Assembly: GCA_963693315.1 (NCBI GenBank)
Contig: OY856186.1
Location: 238,064,554-238,128,553, forward strand
Direction of reading: 5' to 3'
DNA length: 64,000 bases
DNA from: Diogma glabrata
Lineage: Eukaryota; Arthropoda; Insecta; Diptera; Cylindrotomidae
Of the stretch, positions 22,990 through 35,459 are shown one piece after another. The translations under genes were made by a program, and so were the position numbers. How positions within the stretch are numbered: position 1 is the first letter of the stretch; every line of letters begins with the position of its first letter. The notes beneath the pieces were generated by a model, which was not told where the DNA came from, made no database searches, and was given only the letters and a program-made list of their open reading frames with translations.

Positions 22990-25900
22990 TGCATCGAAAA
23001 ATTCTAAAAAGAATTGTGATTTTTCTTAATTTTGGTGTTTTTTTAAATGACACCCCACTCATGCGAGCCAAAAAACATATTTTTCAACCTTTACAACTCC
23101 AATCCCCTAAACATATAGAAATAAAATCACTTGAGGCTTCGCTGTATTTTTCGTTAAGGGTTTATCAAATTTCCTATCTCTTTGAATTTTTTCAAATTTT
23201 TCTGTCAATCAACGAAGAAGCGTATAGGGGGGATAAACTTTTTGTTGCACTTTTTCGACAATAATTAAAAAACGGTGCATCGTAAAATTCTAAAATAAAT
23301 TGTAATGTTTCTTAATTTTGGTGTTCTTTCAAATGACACCCCACTTGAGGCTTCGCTGTATTTTTCGTTAAGGGTTTATCAAATTTCCTATCTCTTTGAA
23401 TTTTTTCAAATTTTTCTGTCAATCAACGAAGAAGCGTATAGGGGGGATAAACTTTTTGTTGCACTTTTTCGACAATAATTAAAAAACGGTGCATCGTAAA
23501 ATTCTAAAATAAATTGTAATGTTTCTTAATTTTGGTGTTCTTTCAAATGACACCCCACTTGACCGGGTCAAAAAACCCTTTTTTCATCCTTCCCCACTCC
23601 CATCCCCTAAATATATAGAAATAAGATCACTTGAAGCTTCGCTATATTTTTCGTTAAGGGTTTATCAAATTTCCTATCCCAATGATTTTTTTCAAATTTT
23701 TCTGTCAATCAACAAAGAAACGTATAGGGGGACCAACTTTTTGTTGCACTTTTTCGACAATAATTAAAAAACGGTGCATCGTAAAATTCTAAAATAAATT
23801 GTAATGTTTCTTAATTTTGGTGTTCTTTCAAATGACACCCCACTTGACCGGGTCAAAAAACCCTTTTTTCATCCTTCCCCACTCCCATCCCCTAAATATA
23901 AAGATCACTTGAAGCTTCGCTATATTTTTCGTTAAGGGTTTATCAAATTTCCTATCCCAATGATTTTTTTCAAATTTTTCTGTCAATCAACAAAGAAACG
24001 TATAGGGGGACCAACTTTTTGTTGCACTTTTTCGACAATAATTCAAAAAGGTGCATCGCAAAATTCTAAAAAAATTGTAATGTTTTTTAATTTTGGTGCT
24101 CTTTTAAATGACACCCCACTTGACCGGGTCATAATACCTTTTTTTCTGCCTTACCTACTTCCACCCCCTAAACACATAGAAATAAAATCACTTGAAGCTT
24201 CGCTATAGTTTTCGTTAAGGGTTTATCAAATTTCCTATCTCAATGATTTTTTTCAAATTTTTCTGTCAATCAACGAAGAAACGTATAGAAGGGGGACCAA
24301 CTTTTTGTTGCACTTTTTTGAGAATAATTCAAAAACGGTGCATCGAAAAATTCTAAAAAAATTGTAATGTTTCTTTATTTTGGTGCTCGTTCAAATGACA
24401 TCCCATTTGACCGGGTCAAAAAACCTCTTTTGCACCCTTCCGCACTCCCATCCCCTAAACACATAGAAATAAAATCACTTGAGGCTTCGCTATATTTTTC
24501 GTTAAAGGTTTATCAAATTTCCTATCTCTATGATTTTTTTCAAATTTTTCTGTCAATCAACGAAGAAACGTATAGGGGGGGACCAACTTTTTGTTGCACT
24601 TTTTTGAGAATAATTCAAAAACGGTGCATCGCAAAATTCTAAAAAAAATTGTAATGTTTCTTAATTTTGGTGCTCGTTCAAATGACACCCCACTTGACCG
24701 GGTCAAAAAACCCTTTTTTCACCCTTCCCTACTCCCATCCCCTAAACACATAGAAATAAATTCACTTGAGGCTTCGCTATATTTTTCGTTAAGGGGTCAT
24801 TCCAAAGTGACTAACGTAACATTTATACCGAAATTCACAACTTTGTTTCCTTATAACTAAAATAGTAAAGATTATTTTAAGCACTTGTTAACTTTTTAAA
24901 ATGTAAATCGAGTTTATTTATCTAAATCAGAAAGCTTTTTTATTTAAATTATATTTTTTAGATATTTTTTGAATAAAAATGTAAATGTGACTAACGTAAC
25001 ATTTTTTATACCATTGAATTAACACCTAAATTATGAACCAAAATTCTCTAGATGTTGAAAATGTACATAAGATTTATTGATAAGTTTCTTCAATGTAATT
25101 AATGTATTTTTTAAAAAAGCCAATAACTTTTTAAAAATTTTGTTAGTTTTTCATAAATTGACTCTTTTGATTTAAATGATGTGTGACTAACGTAACGTGA
25201 CTAACGTAACACAAAAGAATTCATGTATTTAGAATGCTTACCTCATTTATTTGGAAAGCAAAGCATTTTAATTCAGACACTTCAAACTTTAGCTTTCAGA
25301 AAATAAAAAGTCTAAAACATTTCGGTTTATTATATTTGTGCTATGCTATATTCTTTTTAGATATATTTTAATTCGTATATTAAGCCTTTTTCACAACCAT
25401 GCGCTTAATTGCATTCTAAACAAAATAACAATATTGGAATTTTCACAGTTGTTGCCATATCTTATAGTAAAATATATGAAAAAAAAATTATAGGTCACAG
25501 TTACAGTTTTGTGAAGAAAAAAATTTAGCTTGAAGGTTGACTTTAAAATGGAATGACCCTAACGGTTTATCAAATTTCCTATCTCTATGATTTTTTTCAA
25601 ATTTTTCTGTCAATCAACGTAGAAACGTATAGGGGGGGACCAACTTTTTGTTGCACTTTTTCGACAATAATTCAAAAATGGTGCATCGAAAATATTCTAA
25701 AAAAAATTGTAATGTTTTTTAATTTGGTGCTCGTTCAAATGACACCCCACTTGACCGGGTCAAAAAACCCTATTTTCATCCTTCCCCCTCCACTCCCATC
25801 CCCTAAACACATAGAAATAAGTTCACTTGAGGCTCCGCTATATTTTTTGTTAAGGGTTTATCAAATTTCCTATCTCTATGATTTTTTTCAAGTTTTTCTG

Positions 25901-26640
25901 TCAATCAACGAAGCAACGTATAGGAGGGGACCAACTTTTTGTTGCACTTTTTCGACAATAATTAAAAAATGGTGCATCGAAAAATTCTAAAACAAATTGT
26001 AATGTTTTTTAATTTTGGTGCTCGTTCAAATGGCACCCCACTTGACCGGGTCAAAAAACCCTTTTTTCACCCTTCCCCACTCCCATCCCCTAAACACGTA
26101 GAAATAAATTCACATGAGGCTTCGCTATATTTTTCGTTAAGGGTTTATCAAATTTCCTATCTCTATGATTTTTTCCAAATTTTTCTGTCAATCAACGAAG
26201 AAACGTATAGGGGGGGGACCAACTTTTTTTGCACTTTTTTGAGAATAATTCAAAAATGGTGCATCGAAAAATTCTAAAAAAGTTGTAATGTTTCTTAATT
26301 TTGGTGCTCTTTCAAATGACACCCCACTTGACCGGGTTTTAAATGATGTTTTTTCCCTTCTCATATCCACCAACTTAATAAGTATAATTATTAGTATGCG
26401 GTACTTCACTTTATTTTTCTTTAAAAACTTACTAATTTTTCTATCATTCAAAATCCTTTTTAAGATTTTCGATTACTTAGGCTCTGAACTAATCAAGGAA
26501 AGAAAACATACAGAAAACGCTATTATTTAGATTTACACAAAAAATGGTGGAGTGTACAATTCTAAAATATATTTTTTAGAAATACTGAAGTGAAGCCCTT
26601 TCATATGATACCCTACTTGACTCGATATAAAAATGTATTT
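22990..26640 (+). repeat. Tandem array, eleven ~286-bp units
   Basis: The phrase CAAATGACACCCCACTTGAC recurs at about 23045, 23331, 23545, 23831, 24107, 24392, 24679, 25734, 26025, 26317 and 26603. The spacing is 276-292 bp, except for one 213-bp unit and the gap filled by the inserted element. The units are homologous to those of copy 1 in reverse orientation. The open frames in this interval all read the same repeat and are not genes. Confidence 0.85.
24793..25559. mobile_element. 767-bp Harbinger-like insertion in the array
   Basis: Termini GGGGTCATTCCA and TGGAATGACCC are inverted, and both sides carry TAA (24790-24792 and 25560-25562), matching the repeat-unit phrase CGTTAAGGGTTTATC that it interrupts. 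The interior has four copies of GTGACTAACGTAAC. There is no open frame of note. The TSD and G-rich TIR suggest PIF/Harbinger, by inference. Confidence 0.8.
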
Positions 26641-26850
26641 TCTCAAAGGCCTCATATCGTAACCCTGTTAACCAAACGAAATCCATTTTGTTTTTTTTGT
26701 CAACCCCTCATCTTTTGTGGACAGATTAGTTTTATACGCATGCCAAATTTCAAGTTCATTGGATTTATTTTAATCGAGATAGTCGAAATAATGTGAAAAA
26801 CACGTCTCTCACCAATAGTGTTCCGTATAAAAAACGGAACCCTAAAAAAA

Positions 26851-28200
26851 GAGACGCCATTACATAGAAAAGAAAAACAATAAATAGAAAAACAACAAAA
26901 ATTAAAATTTGACAACATAAAACCGAAACATTCTATTATTGTTTACATTAGTTTTAGATTACATTTTTTTCTCGAAAATATTTAAAAAACCTAAAACTTA
27001 TTCATCGAAAAGTAAATTATAATATCAATATTAGTTATCTTTGATACGAAATCCAATCCTGTATATGTTTTCGGTAATTTTTACACGTCATTATCACACA
27101 CTTCATATATAATGTTTTATTCAAAATTTTCACTTAAATATATTAAGTTTTCTTTAAAATTATTTTCAAATTATAAAAAAATCACTAGTATTTTTTATAT
27201 TTATTATAAATTCGTCAAAATATCACCACAATAAATGATTAAAACAATTTTATTAAAACTAAATTATAACCAAACCAAACAATGTGTTTTTTGACAACTT
27301 AAAATGGACAAATACGAGAAGAGAAGAGCGAAAAACTACTTCAAATATTTTTGTGTATATATACAGTAGTTTCATTTCCTTAGTCTCTTAATTCTTTGCA
27401 TTTAGCACTTTTTATTCTCTTTATTCTTTTTACTTTAGCACTTTTTAGCACATTACTAAAAGTAAGTAATTTTCGGTAAATCACTAGTTTTAAATATGAT
27501 AAGCAATTCTGTTTTCAATCAGTCTTTGCAAAAGGCGAGGTAAGTTGATTTCAGTATACATATTGTTGATAACAATGCAAATACCATTTTAATCATTCTT
27601 TTCATTCCGGGAAAGACAACAATCTTAAATTCAGCAGTAGCTAGACGTTAATGGAATAACACAATATCTCATTACGATTTACTAGCCGAATTCTGGTAAA
27701 GTTATTAACATATTAATTTTTTATTATGAGACTTGCAAATTTATTATAAGATATGAAAAAGTCAAAAAAATTTTATTTGTAATTTTTAACCAAATTCGGT
27801 CGATTTCTGTGGGTTTTTCAATTTGTAAACTTGAATTGTAAATAAATATTTCATTTTTCTATTTAACAACTTTTTACCAAGCAGTCGTTAGAATTCACAT
27901 TTTAACCGTCGTTTATATTTTTATTTTGAATAATATCAGATTAGACGTCAGAACCATAATAAATATTCGTTTGTTTATATGTCATACATATATTATTGCT
28001 ACAATCTCGAAGCATAGCCGACATTATTAAAGAGTGAGAAATATGCAGGAAAAACAACGTCAAAAATTGTACTGGTAAACTTCTTTCTCAGTAAAAAACA
28101 AAACAGAAACACAGAAAACAGAAATGCATTTCAGTAAAAGGTTAAATTTTGGTGGAATTATTTGTTAGAAAGAAACCATTAAACCCCATGAATCCCTTCC
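26851..28200. other. AT-rich spacer, no gene seen
   Basis: The only point of interest is a strong splice-donor-like GCGAG/GTAAGT at about 27534-27545, preceded by a pyrimidine-rich leader and a TATATATA run near 27356. This could mark a non-coding first exon, but no other exon can be linked to it. Confidence 0.4.
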
Positions 28201-28218
28201 TCGATGCACAAATACTAT

Positions 28219-28655
28219 GGGTTTCATCATACGCATCGAAACATCGTTTTGTGTTTTTATATAGTTTTAAAACCAATTGGCTCTTCAAAATTATGGTGTT
28301 TTAATCGACAAAATATACCATTGTCCTTTTTGGTCCCTCGAGCCGGAAATACTAATATTATCCCGGGTTTCATCACACGCATCGCCACATCGTTTTGTGT
28401 TTTTTATCTAGTTTTAAAACCGATTGGCTCTTCAAAGTAATGGTGCTTTAATCGATAAAATATACCACTGTGGCATTTTGGTCCCTCGAGCCGGATAGAT
28501 TAATATCAAATGCTATCCCGGGTTTCATTATACGCATCCCACATCGTTTTATGTCTTTTATCTAGTTTAAAACCGATTGGCTCTTCAAAATAATTGTATT
28601 TTAATCGATGAAATGTACCACTGGGTTATTTTGGTCCCTCGAACCGGATACAATT
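28219..28655. repeat. Three-copy tandem repeat, ~150 bp
   Basis: Copies start at about 28219, 28365 and 28520, each opening with GGGTTTCAT and including ACATCGTTTTGTGT-like, CGATTGGCTCTTCAAA-like and TTTGGTCCCTCGAGCCGGA-like phrases. The 78-codon frame across two copies is a repeat shadow. Confidence 0.8.
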
Positions 28656-28659
28656 AAGC

Positions 28660-31330
28660 AAAACAGAGTCGCTTTTGAAAATAGTAATTTTAAAATTATT
28701 TAATTGTTTCTTAATCTCGCTGATTTACTTTGCGAATAGATTTGGTAACAACCTCAGTGTCTGTAGTTAATTGGTAAAAATAACAAAATGTTATTTTGTT
28801 AAAATCAAATACATGTGCTTAAGATTTTTGAATAGAATTAAAATTACGGAAATATTTTATTATATAAAATTTTTTTAAGATTATTGAGCTGACAATATAT
28901 AATGAAATATTAGAAATATTGGAAAATTTAGTAAAAAAAGTGTAAGTAATACAAACATTTTTTATTAAATTCACAACATGTTTTAAAACGTTGACCAAAA
29001 TGGTTTATTGTGTAAGTATTTTTATTATGATAGTATATATTTATAGCGATGTTCTATGATAATAAATTAGAGTCACAAATTTTGTCACATATACAATCAG
29101 CCGTTACAAAATACAAAATTTTGTCAAATATACAATCAACCGCTTATTCAATAGCATTTCTTCCTGGTCGGAAGAAGGTTTTTCAAGGCACTTGACTTAA
29201 GAAGGCACTTCAAGGTTTTTTTAATAAAAGTTGTTATGTTTTATTTTGTATTTTATACTTACTTAAAGCAGTGTGAATAATAATTTTTATGTTATTTAAC
29301 TTATTTTTCTATTAAATTTATTTCTCCACACTTGGAGTAAATGGAGCTTCTTTGATATCCGCATTTAATATATTCAATTCGTTTGTGGCCCTTACACTTC
29401 TAAACTTGTATTGAGCTGCTCCGATTAGTGCGATTAATTTTATTGTGTATTCTTGTAAACCAGGCTATGCCGAGCTATGAGTATCTAAATGTCGTTACAA
29501 ATGGCGCCCATATTTTGTCATAAAATAAAGTTTTAACGATTGAACAAGTAAATTTCTGTCACTTACTTGCGGTTTTTTTAAAACACTCAAACGTATGTAT
29601 TTAACCCCATGAAAATAAACAAACTCTGGCCTTTGTCTTTGTCGAAATTAACGCCTCACTTGTATTAAAAATTTATGTTAAAAATTCTATAGTATTTTGT
29701 TTATTAGTTTTACCTAGGAATTGCAGGTGATATTTTTATCAACATGTTATTTGGTTTTACTTGCTAAAACCTGTTTGTAAAACTTTTTATTAGTACTACT
29801 GGTTGTTTGTAATTTTATCTGTATGGCAATAAAACCGATTAGATCCTATACAACTAAGATTGCATGTGATTGTTTTGGCCCACCAGGGAACAACGATGAA
29901 AAAATTTGAATACGCGATAAAAAAATTTAACTTTTATTGTTTTCGTAAGTTTTTAGTTAGTGTTCTTGGTGTTTGGTTAAAATAATAAAAAAAACACGCA
30001 ATCACTTTGGTTCATTGTTGTTGCTTTTTTTCCTATTTAGTTATATTATGTTTTTCGTTTTGAATAGGAAATAGAAAAGTTTTTTTTGTTAATGTTCAAT
30101 TTAAACGAAATTTTTAATTTTCCTAAATATAACGAAAAGAAAATAGAAAAAGGCATGAAAATGCACATCGTTATCTCTTAGAAGTAGTTTTTATTTTTTT
30201 TAAATGCTAAATTGATGGAATTTTTTTTTAATTTAACATTTTTGGCAATTTTAACAGAATTATTTTACAATAAAACATTGTTAAAAAATAATATAACAGT
30301 AACTACAAAACTAATAAAACATGAAATGAAAAGAATTGCATGACTTAGTCGATAAGCTGATAAAAAAAATGTGCACAAAATTAAAGTAGAATTTGGGAAT
30401 TTATGTGCAGTTTTCTGGTTAGAATTATAATGGTTTAAAAACATTACCAATGAACATGAGCCAGTTGTGTTAGGGTTATTTTTTTTTGTAGTTTTTGGCA
30501 ACTAAATATTAGCAGGTACCACACAATACAATGGTTATCTAGTGCAAGAGATCACATTCATTTTGTGTTTAAGTTTTCTGATATGTTTAGAATTTTTGGG
30601 TGATAATAGTTGTAAAGTTTTTTATATGTTTTTTTTAATTACAAAAAAGATGGTTTACGCTCATACAATTTTATCGTTAGTTTTGATCATTGAAGGGTTA
30701 ATCTAATTGGTTATTTCAAGAAACTATTTTTGAATACATGTACAATCATGTGGTTCATAAAATCAACTATATCAATATTACTGGATGTATAGTGGTCATG
30801 TAGTTTTTATTAACTCCTTGGCAAAACTAGATAGAATATTGACGTGTTCTGCCATCTCAATCTCAAGCTACAATTCTTTGGTTATTGTGCTACATTTTTT
30901 ATCAGTGTTTCTTTCAATTTGATTTATTAATAAAACTGGATTTGACTAGGTGTTTTGCTAATATAATTTATCTGCTTAGAAAAGCTATGATTAATGTTGA
31001 TTTCTTTGACTTTGGACCAGAACTACAAATTGCACGATCTGATGGTATTTAACTTGAAGCATATTAAGGTGATGTTTGTGCACAAGCTAAGATATTCATA
31101 ACTAGTAATAATTAATTTTGTAATTTTTTAATAGTAATTTATTTCTCAAAGTTAGATTTCGAATTCGAAGAAAAGTATTATAAAGAAAAATTACACAAAA
31201 CACTAAATATTTACTTCAACTAATAACTAACCAATGTTATAGATTTCACAAAGAACAAATTATAAAAACATTAAAGAAAGCAGAAGTATCCCAACAGACA
31301 TAAATTTTGTCGTAGAAATAGAAAAAGTAA
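28660..31330. other. AT-rich spacer, no gene seen
   Basis: No convincing coding frame or long repeat. Homopolymer-rich throughout. Confidence 0.5.
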
Positions 31331-31529
31331 AAAAAAATTTTGGCCGGAAGTGAAAACCAGAAGTAGGAATGCAGAACTGTTACAAATCAAGCTCTTTGCA
31401 TATTTATATACCAAGTTTAATCAAAATCAATTGTCAGGACCTAATGTTGTTGAGGTTTCAAATAAACATGTGCTTGGGATGTCCTCCACCACTTATTCCT
31501 ATATCGTCCAAAAACTAATCAGTTCTTTC

Positions 31530-32980
31530 TAGTGTTTCCAATTATCCGTGATTTTAACTATCCGGATATCGAATAGTATGTAAAGTAGTTATCCGGATAT
31601 CCGGATAATAATCCGGATAATGCCTTTAATAAAAACAATAGTTTTAAAAAATTAAAATCAAATCAAAAGCAATCAAAATTTATTTTCATCTGCAAAATAA
31701 TATTTAAAAAATACAAGAGCGTTTAACATTGGAAGCTCAAAAGATTTCTAGTTTTTATTAGCTTTTCTAGGTTAGGAATGAGTGTTTTACATGCGCTATA
31801 TAAATTTAATTTCTTGTCCGGCAATGAATAATTATTTGAACGAATAACTTTACTATTTTCGATTGTTCAATTCCATGACTAATGTACATACGGTGAGTTC
31901 GGTCGGATTTGGAGAATTTTCACATTCCTTATCTTATTGATCTGCCATTATTAACTAAACATTTTCGGATGTTTTGGTATCCGGAAACAAAATATTTATT
32001 AACTTTTTTATATAAATGATAACTGATGTTTTAGAAACATAACTAAAATCGTTAAAATTATCATTTCGGGATAATGTTGCATCCTGCAACAACATCATTA
32101 ATGAAGCTAGCTCAACATTTTTCCTTTTGTTAATAGTCTGTCTTAATGTGATTAACTTTAAATATTTATAAATTACTCAAAATTGAACTGTAAATTATGA
32201 CACGGAAAAATACTGTTTTTAGTTTGTAAATATAAAACTGCATTCCAATAGAATGCCAAATGGTCTCCAAATTCTAAATCGTGCTAAATTTAAAAATTTA
32301 GCATGATATCGTTCCAATTTATTTCTTCTAAATAATTATAAATTTGAACACCGGTGACAAAAATCATATAATTGTTATTGAGTTGTTTGCATTAAAAACT
32401 AGAAAATAATTTATAGTTTCAAACATCAAAGTGAATAAATAATTAAAATAAATAAATTTTCTATAACGGAAGATGACCAAAAACTGATTTGATACACAAT
32501 ATTCAATAATATATTGTTCTGATATTTAATAATACAAAAACTTTAAGTTTTATAATAGAATTTAAAATTCTTAACAATTTTGAAATTTAACTTGAAGTCA
32601 ATGTTTAACTGTCAGCTCAAATAAGTCTACAATGCAAGTATTGGATTTAGTCAACTTGAAAATGTGCTAAATCATTTTAGTATTGCGGAGACCAATTAGC
32701 ATTCAATTGGAACCCAGTCTAAATTACACTTCTAAAAATTCAAGTACAAAACAATTGCTGGAATTATAATTCTTAGATCAACAAAACGAAATCGTCTATT
32801 ATGAAAAAATTAGTAGTAGCTGATTAAAATTTTTAAAAAGGTAAATAGCGCAAATAATTTTTTTTTGCTTTAATTTAGTTATCCGGATATTTTTTGTGAA
32901 TTAACCGGATATCGGATAGCAAGATTTTTAAGCATTATCCGGATAATTTCAATCCGGCTTAAACCGGATTGGAAACACTA
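31530..32980. mobile_element. Non-autonomous hAT-type element
   Basis: Terminal inverted repeats TAGTGTTTCCAA/TTGGAAACACTA are flanked by the 8-bp duplication GTTCTTTC (31522-31529 and 32981-32988), diagnostic of hAT transposition. It is 1,451 bp with no transposase frame. Both subterminal regions carry the palindrome TATCCGGATA, at least five perfect copies plus variants, which probably act as transposase-binding sites. Confidence 0.85.
32240..32715. mobile_element. Possible nested MITE inside the hAT element
   Basis: Imperfect 29-bp inverted ends (GCATTCCAATAGAATGCC... against the reverse complement of ...GCATTCAATTGGAACCC) bound 476 bp within the hAT element. No target duplication is clear, so nesting rather than an internal inverted repeat is uncertain. 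Confidence 0.4.
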
Positions 32981-33819
32981 GTTCTTTCTCATTGGAATTT
33001 CCATCTTCTGTTAAAGTGTCACAAAATTAATTGATTAACGAGGTCAGTATGCTACCAACAAACTTTAAAACAAAACCTTTAGTCATTAGTTGTATGGTAG
33101 ACTCCTCGCCACTTTGATCAATATGTTTCAAAAGTTGATTATTATGTTCTCACACTAATTGAAACCTTTTTATAAACTTCATCATAATCACTTCATTATT
33201 GTTGGTTGTAGTGTGCATAAAAACACTCACTGAAAAAATTCAAAAAATTGCAAAACAAAATTTTTTTACACAAAGTGAAAAACTAGAATTTGGAATGCGG
33301 AACTGTTGTAAACCGTACTAAATTCTTATGTACCGAGTTTCATCCAGTTCGATTAAGAGGTACGAATATTATTGGACTTTCACAAAAACAGAAGGACCCT
33401 CCCATATTTTGTTCAACATCCCTCAAAACTAATGAACTCTTTCCCATACATATTTCCATCTTTTTTTAAAGTTCATCAAAATTAATTCACGAACGAATGT
33501 TCACATAAAATTGAAATCCAGGATTAAAAGTTGTTGAAGATTTTTGTAAATTATGTCCAATTTTGGAATGAATCTAGATTTTCCATTTTCGAGTTAACCT
33601 GCACCTGCATATATCAAAGTTTCATCAAAATCCTATGGGTGTTAAAGGATTTTCTTAGTGAATACAAAGTCAAACACAAGTGTACTGCAAAATTAAACAA
33701 AAACCAAAAGAAAATGATAGAGTTATTTAAAAATGAAACAAATTTTGTGGTCCCGACTCTTAGAAACGTTTTTTGGATATGTGTTGTCTTCCCACGAATG
33801 AAACATTCGTTATATTAAA

Positions 33820-34012
33820 TTAAATTGCATAGGTTTAGAATTATAAGACACTAGAAATGAATGTAATCAATTGTATAGAATGAAAAATTGCTTTGAAAAG
33901 CAATAGATCCGTAGCAAGTGTGTTATCTCAATTCCGGTCGGTTCGAGAATCGAACCAACGTCCTTCTGATCAGAGTTAATGGTTAACCATTTAACCAACT
34001 CGACCAGCGACA
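33820..34012 (-). mobile_element. tRNA-derived SINE-like element
   Basis: Read on the minus strand from 34012, the sequence has an A-box-like TGGTCGAGTTGG and a B-box-like GGTTCGATTCTC about 50 bases further on, as in RNA polymerase III type 2 promoters. The cloverleaf does not close properly (no good anticodon stem), so it is not a functional tRNA. An AT-rich body and an A/T-rich tail follow towards 33820. The 3' boundary is uncertain. Confidence 0.5.
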
Positions 34013-34019
34013 AGATAAA

Positions 34020-35100
34020 AATTAGTTTTTGGACGATCGACTTAACATCACAATTATTTTTAATTCATTTTTGGTGTCAATTTTCGTCTTTTTTTTATTC
34101 TACGAACACGTTTTACCGTTCTTCATACCTCAACCAAGTTGACATTGAATGAAGAGCATTATGGTACTAAGAATATGGGAGACAAATCCCAACTTGTGGA
34201 GAATGGCCACTAACCAATTTAAATTCAAGATTTTATTAAGATTTTTATCTATACGATAGCAATATAGTATGCATACGTTTGATTTTCTTTTTCTTACCAA
34301 GTCAAATATTTTTGTGTAATGATATTTAAAAACCGACTTTTGGCAAAGCGACTAAAACTTAAATTTTTTTCTTCAAAACATTGGTGCAAAGTTTTATTTA
34401 ACTTGCTCAAATAAAATTGAAAGTCTAATATCTGGAAAACTCAAAACTGGAAATCAACAAACAAATCATTTCAAATGGCCACTGGCAATGGTTCAAAAAT
34501 ATTTTCATATGTATCACAACGAGCAAAACTAGTTATGTCAAATAGGTAGTTCAGTAAACCAAGCAGCAAAATAATTAAATAATAAAAAATTTCAAAAATT
34601 GTACAAATTTTAAGAAACTCGTTTCCGTTTAGGTAAAAATGGAGCCTTCATGTAGACCGTTAATTAATCGTATCGACAGTTAATCAAGTGTTTTTATATT
34701 TAATTTTTCTGTTTTGTTGACTCAACTTGTTGATGAAAAGAAACGATTTGTTAAAAAAAAATTTGTAAGTCTTCAAAGTAAGCTTCCTATGGTGAGTTAA
34801 ATAAATTTCAAAAAATATTTTAATGTCTCGTTTGTATGTAGGAAAAACAAACAGGAAGTCAATACATTAAAAAACGCTGCCAGATATTTAATAACTATGA
34901 AAATAACGTATAAAAGATCATCCAAAGTACACTATAGAACGTGCATTAATGCGTATCTATTATGTATTATGCACCTGGGTAAAACTCGTGACCAGACGAT
35001 CATGACGAGGCTGATTACCACTGCTTGGCTGACGTTCCGTTATGTAGTCAATCAACTATCCCAATGGTTCAAAATGTATTGCAGTTGATTTTCTCATTAT
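34020..35100. other. AT-rich spacer, no gene seen
   Basis: Only short frames without domain resemblance. Confidence 0.5.
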
Positions 35101-35114
35101 TTCCTGTTATGAAT

Positions 35115-35453
35115 CTAAAGTTTTTGCCGCTGGACTAATCGTCTTTTAGCACCTCCCGCCGGTCCAAAAAACAGAGCGTTTTTTACTGTAAAAGCTGCCA
35201 TCAAATGCATAGAAGCATAATTGCGCCCGTGCACAATCTCCCTTCTGTCCCTTAATCGGTTTGTGCGGTTTACATAATGCTTAAAACGGTTTAAGAAACC
35301 CTGTAAAATAAATTGTTGCACCGGTGGTACGGGGACCGTCACGGGACAAAAACTGACGGCTACGATCACCTCACTTTCATCAATGAGGTCCAGTGCATGT
35401 GATTGAATCATTGGAGCAGCGTGGCTAAGCACAACTTCTCTTAATTCTTCCAC
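35115..35453 (-). CDS. Unrecognised 112-aa open frame in GC-richer block
   Basis: Starts MEELREVVLSHAAPMIQS and contains SFCPVTVPVPPVQQF, then an Arg-rich stretch, NRLRDRREIVHGR, and ends basic (GAKRRLVQRQKL). Amino-acid composition is balanced, unlike the Lys/Asn/Phe/Ile-rich chance frames of the rest of the window, which argues for present or past coding. An adjoining minus-strand frame (to 35685) overlaps it by 29 bases and may be the upstream part after a frameshift or an exon. I do not recognise the family. It may derive from a mobile element or an endogenised small virus. No catalytic motif is visible. Confidence 0.4.
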   Translation of the reverse strand: MEELREVVLSHAAPMIQSHALDLIDESEVIVAVSFCPVTVPVPPVQQFILQGFLNRFKHYVNRTNRLRDRREIVHGRNYASMHLMAAFTVKNALFFGPAGGAKRRLVQRQKL

Positions 35454-35459
35454 CTAGGT

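Larger units (their letters stand above)
22641..26850 (+). mobile_element. Hairpin-ended VNTR element, copy 2 (11 units)
   Basis: Inverted relative to 17938-20003. It begins AAAAAAAGTCAGACAAGTGC with the GCGAATAAAATTCGC hairpin and AGGGTTCCGTGAATG. It ends with GTTCCGTATAAAAAACGGAA and CCCTAAAAAAA. The body is a longer tandem array, disrupted by an insertion at 24793-25559. Confidence 0.75.
31340..33520. repeat. Diverged direct repeat pair, split by a hAT insertion
   Basis: A block from about 31345 to 31529, continued after the hAT element at 32989-33070, resembles 33265-33520. Shared phrases include GTGAAAAC or GTGAAAAACT followed by AGGAATGCAGAACTGTTA or TGGAATGCGGAACTGTTG, then ACTAATCAGTTCTTTC or ACTAATGAACTCTTTC, then ATTTCCATCTT. 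A third, weaker copy may start near 33550. Confidence 0.55.

Noticed and set aside
27534..27550. Strong splice donor suggesting a host gene first exon
   Set aside because: No coding exon, acceptor partner or polyadenylation context could be linked to it; kept only as a note in the spacer entry.
29490..29515. Second LTR/primer-binding-site junction (TTACAAATGGCGCCC)
   Set aside because: Only eight bases match a PBS before the sequence diverges, and no LTR features surround it.
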